Shown here in pieces: positions 21,573 through 25,472 of a stretch of DNA of 25,472 bases. Every line of letters begins with the position of its first letter. Position 1 is the stretch's first letter. The position numbers and the translations under genes are program-made. This stretch comes from CAYSSM01 sp964433905 (GTDB lineage: Bacteria; Patescibacteriota; UBA1384; UBA12157; JAENIV01): contig CAYSSM010000007.1 in assembly GCA_964433905.1 (NCBI GenBank), positions 1-25,472 of the forward strand, written 5' to 3'. The notes beneath the pieces were generated by a model that searched no databases, was not told the DNA's origin, and saw nothing but the letters and a program-made list of their open reading frames with translations.

Positions 21573-22163
21573 TTAAGTTCCGTCAGACCATTCCTTACCT
21601 TCGAGCCATTCCTCGACATCTTGCAGGCTTCTTAGTGGTGATGGAATTTTTGCAAAAGGCTCGTCTGGTGGTTTGGTGAAGTCGATAGTGCTCATCTGAT
21701 CAAATGGGCTGAAAGCTCTTGCGAGAGCTATTCTTCGTAGCTTTTCAACTTCCGAAGGAAGGCAGTAATACCAATGGGCCGGCTGGTAGTATGGTTCTTC
21801 GGCAAAATGGGGCAAAACTGAAAGTTTGTTTGGTGGCTTGACTACTACTCTCAGTTGAGCCTGCATTTCGATTTGTATTCCGTGGATTCCGAGGATGACC
21901 TTGCTTTCCTCCGAAATAAAATTGTTTAAACTGATACTCCAATCGACATAAAACTTTGGATAGCCTGAATGATCATAATAATCTTTGATACCAGGTATCT
22001 TTGAAAAGCAGAGTTGGTCAAATTTTTCGGCAATTCCTTCCTTCTCCATTTTTTCCTTTATCTGGTTTAAGATATCTTCGGAGGGAGCATCTGGCAATTG
22101 TCCTACCAGGTAGTTACGAAGACCTTCAGATAATGGTCTCTGGCCCATGTTGTAAAGTTGCAT
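21573..22163 (-). CDS. Hypothetical protein, 196 aa, paralogue of the previous gene
   Basis: Family not recognised. Shares LSEGL, EDILNQIKEKME, G-Y-P-K-F-Y-V-D-W and CLPSEVEKL ... F-D-Q with the neighbouring 187-aa protein, in the same order, which supports an old tandem duplication. The C-terminus is longer, ends in acidic and Trp-containing residues (WLEGKEWSDGT) and has no counterpart there. No membrane segment or known catalytic motif. GAGGAGG lies before the ATG. It has a separate promoter with perfect TTGACA (22192-22221) and a terminator. It is divergent from uvrC. Confidence 0.75.
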   Translation of the reverse strand: MQLYNMGQRPLSEGLRNYLVGQLPDAPSEDILNQIKEKMEKEGIAEKFDQLCFSKIPGIKDYYDHSGYPKFYVDWSISLNNFISEESKVILGIHGIQIEMQAQLRVVVKPPNKLSVLPHFAEEPYYQPAHWYYCLPSEVEKLRRIALARAFSPFDQMSTIDFTKPPDEPFAKIPSPLRSLQDVEEWLEGKEWSDGT

Positions 22164-22191
22164 CTGACTCCTCCTCGCCGTTTAATAACAT

Positions 22192-22221
22192 ATTATCAGC
22201 AAAAAGTTGAGTCTCTGTCAA
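22192..22221 (-). promoter_or_regulatory. Sigma-70 promoter of the 21573-22163 gene
   Basis: Minus strand: TTGACA (22216-22221), 18-base spacer, GATAAT (22192-22197). Confidence 0.8.
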
Positions 22222-22227
22222 ATTAAA

Positions 22228-22256
22228 TTGATATTGGTATATGATAGTGATAAGAT
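22228..22256 (+). promoter_or_regulatory. Promoter upstream of uvrC
   Basis: TTGATA (22228-22233), 17-base spacer ending in TGA, TAAGAT (22251-22256), an extended -10. It ends 8 bases before the ATG of the leader ORF at 22265, so that ORF would be nearly leaderless. Confidence 0.6.
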
Positions 22257-22264
22257 TAAATGTT

Positions 22265-22354
22265 ATGAACGATCCCGGTATAACAGCTTACTGGCTTACA
22301 GAATTACATTCTGTCACGCCGTGCGCTGTATACGGGACAAGAAAAATAATATGA
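22265..22354 (+). other. 29-codon leader ORF ending on the uvrC start; possible uvrC 5' remnant
   Basis: Begins MND, compared with MKD for UvrC, then enters the structured repeat and reads AYWLTEL-H-SV-T-PCA. Its TGA overlaps the uvrC ATG (ATGA, 22351-22354), a classic coupling arrangement. The three-codon match to uvrC is too short to prove a remnant, but it mirrors the clearer case at uvrA. Confidence 0.45.
22274..22336. repeat. Structured repeat, copy 2
   Basis: Outer stem CCCG-TATA-CAGC with GCTG-TATA-CGGG (two single-base bulges), internal loop TTACT / GTGC, stem GGC/GCC, apical stem ACAGAAT-TAC-ATTCTGT. Relative to copy 1 several stem positions change on both sides and still pair, for example C-G to T-A next to the TAC loop. 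Confidence 0.8.
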
Positions 22355-23556
22355 AAGATTCAATCATAAATAAAATCAAAAAGTTTCCATCTACCCCGGG
22401 TGTTTATATCATGCGCGATAAAAATCGTCGGCCTTTGTATATTGGCAAGGCCTCATCGCTCAAGCATCGCGTGATTTCCTATTGGCAAAGACCGCAAGAA
22501 ACTCGCATTGAAAAAATGCTTAGCCAAGTTTCCAATATCGAAACTAAAAAAACCGAATCGGTTTTTGAAGCATTATTTTTGGAAAATGATTTAATCAAAA
22601 AATATCAGCCGAAATACAATGTTAAATTAAAAGACGATAAAACTTTTCTAGGGATTTTAATTACCACAGAGGATTGGCCGCGGATTATGCCGGCAAGGCT
22701 TACTCAAAAGCTTCCAAAAGGTGAGTTCTATGGTCCTTTTCCGTCAGCCAGCCAAGTCCGTGAAGCCCTGCAAATTATTAGAAAAATATTTCCTTTTCGC
22801 TATTCCTGCGAGCCGATGAGCGGTAAAGCCTGTTTTGAATATCATTTAGGGCTTTGTCCCGGAGTTTGTGCCGGAAAACTTGAAAAAAAAGAATATCAAA
22901 ATATTGTTCGGCAAATTAAATTATTTTTAAAAGGCCATAAAAAACAAGTTATTAAAAATTTGGAAAGTCAGATGAAAACTGTCGCTAAAAATTTACATTA
23001 CGAAAAAGCGGCCAAGCTTCGCGATCAAATATTTGCTCTAAAACACATTCAAGATGTCGCTTTAATTAAAGAAGAGGAAATCGAAGCCGCCGGTAACATT
23101 CCTTTTCGCATTGAGGCTTATGATGTTTCTAATATTTCGGGCGCTTTTGCCGTCGGCTCGATGGTGGTTTTTACTGAAGGATTGATTGATAAGAGCCAAT
23201 ACCGCAAATTTAAAATAAAAACAGTTTCCGGCGCTAATGATGTGGCGTCTTTGCAGGAAGTATTAAATCGTCGCCTCGAACACAAAGAATGGCCGATGCC
23301 TGATTTGATTATTATCGACGGCGGCAAACCCCAAGCGTATGGTGCAAGAGATATTTTAAAATCTCGCCGGCTAAATATTCCAGTTGTCGGCATCGCCAAG
23401 GGACATGATAGAAATAAGAACGAAATTATCATGGACCCTTCGATAAACTCAGGGCAGGCGAAAATCGATACTAATCTATTGCTTCACATCCGTGACGAAG
23501 CCCATCGTTTTGCTGTGCAATATTATCGCTTGATACATCGCAAGTCAGTTAAATAA
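22351..23556 (+). CDS. uvrC: Excinuclease ABC subunit C, short form
   Basis: UvrC makes both cuts around the lesion marked by UvrB. The N-terminal GIY-YIG nuclease (about residues 10-95) has PGVYIMRD and RRPLYIGKA. The cysteine-containing region has YSCEPM and HLGLCPGVCAG, and the UVR motif is near 195-235 (NLHYEKAAKLRDQ). The C-terminal RNase H-like nuclease keeps IEAYDVSNISG, LIIIDGGKPQ and RDEAHRFA. At 401 aa it ends right after this domain and lacks the C-terminal double HhH of E. coli UvrC. A DPSINSGQA peptide from an inserted repeat lies near residue 365. The ATG at 22351 is preferred because it gives the family N-terminus; no ribosome site precedes it. Confidence 0.96.
   Translation: MKDSIINKIKKFPSTPGVYIMRDKNRRPLYIGKASSLKHRVISYWQRPQETRIEKMLSQVSNIETKKTESVFEALFLENDLIKKYQPKYNVKLKDDKTFLGILITTEDWPRIMPARLTQKLPKGEFYGPFPSASQVREALQIIRKIFPFRYSCEPMSGKACFEYHLGLCPGVCAGKLEKKEYQNIVRQIKLFLKGHKKQVIKNLESQMKTVAKNLHYEKAAKLRDQIFALKHIQDVALIKEEEIEAAGNIPFRIEAYDVSNISGAFAVGSMVVFTEGLIDKSQYRKFKIKTVSGANDVASLQEVLNRRLEHKEWPMPDLIIIDGGKPQAYGARDILKSRRLNIPVVGIAKGHDRNKNEIIMDPSINSGQAKIDTNLLLHIRDEAHRFAVQYYRLIHRKSVK
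23434..23460. repeat. Small palindromic repeat inserted in frame in uvrC
   Basis: CCCTTCGATAAACTCAGGG followed by CAGG, encoding DPSINSGQA. It resembles the widespread CCTTCGACAAGCTCAGG-type repeat. It lies in a variable loop between the second and third catalytic segments of the C-terminal nuclease domain. Confidence 0.75.
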
Positions 23557-23575
23557 GAATGATTTCCTTTAACAT

Positions 23576-23633
23576 CCTCCGCACTTACTGTGCAAGGGAC
23601 TACGTCCTCTACGCACAGTGCGTGCTATGGAGG
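23576..23633. repeat. Structured repeat, copy 3
   Basis: Outer stem CCTCC / GGAGG, stem GCAC / GTGC, internal loop TTAC / GTGC, stem TGTGC / GCACA, apical stem GGAC-TAC-GTCC. The TTAC(T) and GTGC loop bases and the TAC apex are as in copies 1 and 2, while all stems differ in sequence. It lies between the uvrC stop and the uvrC 3' remnant. Confidence 0.75.
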
Positions 23634-23637
23634 GCAG

Positions 23638-23694
23638 GCCCATCGTTTTGCGATTTCTTACTATAGATTAAGACATCGTAAATCTTTAAAATAA
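23638..23694 (+). pseudogene. uvrC: Divergent second copy of the uvrC 3' end
   Basis: Reads AHRFAISYYRLRHRKSLK-stop; UvrC ends AHRFAVQYYRLIHRKSVK (14 of 18 residues identical, DNA about 72%). The first 14 bases are identical and then most codons differ silently. It stops at the same residue as the intact gene, so the HhH-less UvrC end is shared by both lineages. Confidence 0.85.
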
Positions 23695-23707
23695 AAAACT
23701 TTCGGAC

Positions 23708-23713
23708 TATACT
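23708..23713 (+). promoter_or_regulatory. -10 box for a leaderless 23720 message
   Basis: TATACT ends 6 bases before the ATG at 23720; a TTTAAA -35 candidate (23685-23690) lies 17 bases upstream, inside the uvrC remnant. No ribosome site is visible. Confidence 0.55.
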
Positions 23714-23719
23714 AAATTT

Positions 23720-24247
23720 ATGGAAAAGATTAATTGGCTCAAAAATGAATATAATAATTTGAGGGGAGAGGTCACAGAAAGGGTAAAACTTCTTCACTTA
23801 TTCATTTTAGTAGCAGTTTTGTTAAATGTTGCTTTTCTCTTTATGGTTTTTGCGATGTTGATAGGAGGAACATCTCTATACGAGATCGTGCTATTTCTAC
23901 TTTTTATGCCAATCGTCTTTGCTTTGTTAACCTTTAACTATCAGGCCAACCAAATGACATTGGAAGGTGCAGCTGGTTATATCAGCCATCAATTAAGGGA
24001 AAAATTATCTGCTGAAGATCAAAAAGATTTTGATCAATGGGACGTTTTTTATGGCCGCTACAAAAAAAGTTTTCAATTAACCAGTTTTTTAAAAGTTATT
24101 CCGTTACTTTTACCGATGACTTTACCGATTTGGATTTATCTTCTTGATAGTTCTTATATGTCTTATCCTGTCAATCTTTTAATATATTTTGATTTAGTTC
24201 TTTTTGGGTTGGTAATTTTTAATTTTCGTTACAAAATAGGCAGATAG
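23720..24247 (+). CDS. Hypothetical integral membrane protein, 175 aa
   Basis: Family not recognised. Four hydrophobic helices: about residues 23-48 (LHLFILVAVLLNVAFLFMVF), 54-72 (YEIVLFLLFMPIVFALLTF), 120-142 (FLKVIPLLLPMTLPIWIYLL) and 148-170 (YPVNLLIYFDLVLFGLVIF). A charged stretch of about 45 residues (75-118) between helices 2 and 3 is probably cytoplasmic. The N-terminus is hydrophilic and there is no signal peptidase site. It has its own -10 box 6 bases upstream, without ribosome site, and is followed by tpiA with a separate promoter. Confidence 0.75.
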   Translation: MEKINWLKNEYNNLRGEVTERVKLLHLFILVAVLLNVAFLFMVFAMLIGGTSLYEIVLFLLFMPIVFALLTFNYQANQMTLEGAAGYISHQLREKLSAEDQKDFDQWDVFYGRYKKSFQLTSFLKVIPLLLPMTLPIWIYLLDSSYMSYPVNLLIYFDLVLFGLVIFNFRYKIGR

Positions 24248-24264
24248 TTTACTCTATAGCCCTT

Positions 24265-24293
24265 TTGTCTTTTTAAGTTCTCTGTTGTATACT
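24265..24293 (+). promoter_or_regulatory. Promoter of tpiA
   Basis: TTGTCT (24265-24270), 17-base spacer, TATACT (24288-24293), followed by AAGGAG and the ATG at 24311. Confidence 0.75.
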
Positions 24294-24310
24294 AAAAAAA
24301 AGGAGTAAAA

Positions 24311-25102
24311 ATGCGTAAACCGATTATTATTGCTAATTGGAAAATGAATACAACTCTTGCGGATGCGACTATTTTAGCAACTTCAATCAAAACAGCTGCT
24401 GGCGATCTCGACGCCGTTCAAATTGTTCTCTGTCCGCCGTTTGTTTGGCTTGTATCTTTAGCGGAAATTCTTGAGGCTGCGTCTAAAAATATTCATTTGG
24501 GAGCGCAAAACATGTGGTTTGCTGAAAAAGGGGCGGTTACCGGGGAAATTTCACCTTTAATGTTGAAAAATTTAGTTGATTTTGTGATTTTAGGCCATAG
24601 CGAGAGAAGATCAATCTTTGACGAATCAAACGCTCTGATTAACGATAAAATACATGCCGCTTTTGGTAGTAACATTACGCCGATTGTTTGTGTCGGCGAG
24701 CTTAAAAAAATGCATGAAGAAAAACGCGGCCGGGGACGGCCAAATAGCATCGATGTAAAATCGGATATTATCCATCAACTCGAAGCGGCTTTAAAAAGCG
24801 TATCAGCCGAAAAAGCCGAAAAAATGATAGTCGCTTACGAACCAGTTTGGGCGATTGGAACCGGTAATCCGGCTACGGGTGCTTATGCTAATAGTGTAAT
24901 TGCCAAATTAAGAAAAGTATTTGCTCAAAAATATAGCCAAGATATGTCTGAACGAGTGCGGATTCTTTACGGTGGTTCGGTAGATGCGGAAAATGTTAAA
25001 GAATTTATTTACCAACCGGAAATTGATGGAGTTTTAGCCGGTGGCGCCTCGCTTAAAGCTAAAGAATTTATTAAAATTTGCCGCGAAGCGGCAGGGGGAT
25101 AG
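24311..25102 (+). CDS. tpiA: Triosephosphate isomerase
   Basis: Interconverts dihydroxyacetone phosphate and glyceraldehyde 3-phosphate in glycolysis. Active-site residues are visible: Asn9 and Lys11 (IANWKMN), His96 (LGHSERR) and Glu177 (AYEPVWAIGTG); the phosphate-binding GGSV and GGASL segments follow. Length 263 aa, slightly above the usual 250; the extra residues are a basic loop RGRGRPNS near 139-146. AAGGAG precedes the ATG. The next gene is an aldolase, which supplies its substrate. Confidence 0.97.
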   Translation: MRKPIIIANWKMNTTLADATILATSIKTAAGDLDAVQIVLCPPFVWLVSLAEILEAASKNIHLGAQNMWFAEKGAVTGEISPLMLKNLVDFVILGHSERRSIFDESNALINDKIHAAFGSNITPIVCVGELKKMHEEKRGRGRPNSIDVKSDIIHQLEAALKSVSAEKAEKMIVAYEPVWAIGTGNPATGAYANSVIAKLRKVFAQKYSQDMSERVRILYGGSVDAENVKEFIYQPEIDGVLAGGASLKAKEFIKICREAAGG

Positions 25103-25126
25103 CAGGAAAATAGTTGAATGAGATTT

Positions 25127-25206
25127 GAAAACAGTATGGAAATTAGAAGTTGGAAATTGAATAAACATCTTTTTAATTTCTGTCTTCAAAACAAATTTCT
25201 GTTTTC
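25127..25206. repeat. Imperfect inverted repeat between tpiA and the aldolase gene
   Basis: GAAAACAG and AAATT (25127-25144) pair with AATTT and CTGTTTTC (25194-25206). The middle is AT-rich with several near-repeats of AGAAGTTGGAAATT. No T-run of a terminator and no promoter that I trust. Confidence 0.45.
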
Positions 25207-25225
25207 TAATAACTGATTTTTAAAT

Positions 25226-25472
25226 ATGTTAACTAATTCGAAACAAATGATTATTAATGCCCAAAAAGGCAAGTATGCCATCGGGTCTTTTAATACTTCG
25301 GATATGGAAATTACTAAAGCGATTATCTCCGCCGCCGAAGCTTTAAAATCGCCAGTTATTATTGCTACTTCGGAAAAAGCTATCGAATATGCCGGGCTGG
25401 AAACAATTGCGGCGATGATAAGTAAGGAGGCTCAAAAAGCCACCGTGCCGGTTGCCTTGCATCTTGACCATG
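25226..25472 (+). CDS. Class II fructose-bisphosphate aldolase, partial at the window end
   Basis: The first 82 codons are present. The start (MLTNSKQMIINAQKGKYAIGSFNTSDMEI) and the end (VPVALHLDH) match class II aldolases, where the HLDH segment supplies an active-site Asp and a zinc-binding His. This enzyme splits fructose 1,6-bisphosphate into the two triose phosphates handled by TpiA. The family also includes tagatose-bisphosphate aldolases, which cannot be told apart from this fragment. No clear ribosome site precedes the ATG. Confidence 0.88.
   Translation, partial: MLTNSKQMIINAQKGKYAIGSFNTSDMEITKAIISAAEALKSPVIIATSEKAIEYAGLETIAAMISKEAQKATVPVALHLDH

Noticed and set aside
22207..22350. 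Longer N-terminus for UvrC
   Set aside because: The extra codons cover the promoter and the structured repeat, and the family N-terminus begins at 22351.
22351..23556. UvrC truncated by the repeat that follows it
   Set aside because: The independent second 3' end (23638-23694) stops at the same residue, so the HhH-less form predates the event.
1..25472. UGA recoded as an amino acid, as in Gracilibacteria
   Set aside because: gatB, uvrA and the DUF5654-like gene end at TGA in the place expected for the family, and no conserved protein is read through TGA.

Overview
The gene content points to a Candidatus Patescibacteria (CPR) bacterium or a close relative. The core genes are AT-rich, short and tightly packed: release factor 1 with a short N-terminus, a prolyl-tRNA synthetase without the editing domain, UvrC without the C-terminal HhH domain, a DUF5654-like protein, and rpsB-tsf-frr-rseP-proS without the pyrH/uppS/cdsA/dxr genes usually found there. 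TGA is used as a stop (gatB, uvrA, the DUF5654-like gene), so the UGA-to-Gly code of Gracilibacteria/Absconditabacteria does not apply. No tRNA, rRNA or CRISPR was seen. The exact class is not determinable by eye.

Layout. 1-1000: an orphan minus-strand gene with its own promoter and terminator. 1038-7797: a gatC / CheD-like / gatA / HEPN-like / two small ORFs / gatB cluster (Gln- and Asn-tRNA amidotransferase), then a DUF5654-like membrane protein and an HtrA protease. 7798-8989 (minus): prfA and rpmE. 9188-9631 (minus): an orphan zinc-ribbon gene. 9866-14283: rpsB, tsf, frr, rseP, proS and a small acidic protein. 14382-23556: uvrB, uvrA (holding a 100-N assembly gap) and uvrC, with a REP-associated tyrosine transposase and three minus-strand orphan genes between them. 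23720-25472: a membrane protein, tpiA, and the start of a class II aldolase gene.

The most notable signal is in the uvr region. Each uvr gene is accompanied by a second, divergent but still in-frame copy of one or both of its ends: uvrB 3' (16566-16655), uvrA 5' (17332-17370), uvrA 3' (20728-20766), uvrC 3' (23638-23694), and perhaps uvrC 5' (22265-22273). Palindromic elements lie between the intact gene and the extra end. For uvrB and uvrC most differences between the two copies are synonymous or conservative, so both copies were probably functional until recently. I infer that resident uvr genes were replaced by homologues from a related lineage, leaving the old ends as scars next to the old promoters and the orphan genes. 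The borders carry a structured repeat with compensating base changes (17370-17434, 22274-22336, 23576-23633, relative at 9726-9791) and AACC/GGTT-bounded REP palindromes, two of which flank the transposase.

Two gene-expression styles coexist. The minus-strand orphans have near-consensus sigma-70 promoters, AGGAGG-type ribosome sites and their own terminators. Several core genes (proS, uvrB, the transposase gene, the 23720 gene) have a -10 box only 6-9 bases before the start codon and look leaderless. uvrA and uvrC lack a ribosome site and are instead preceded by short leader ORFs that overlap their start codons.
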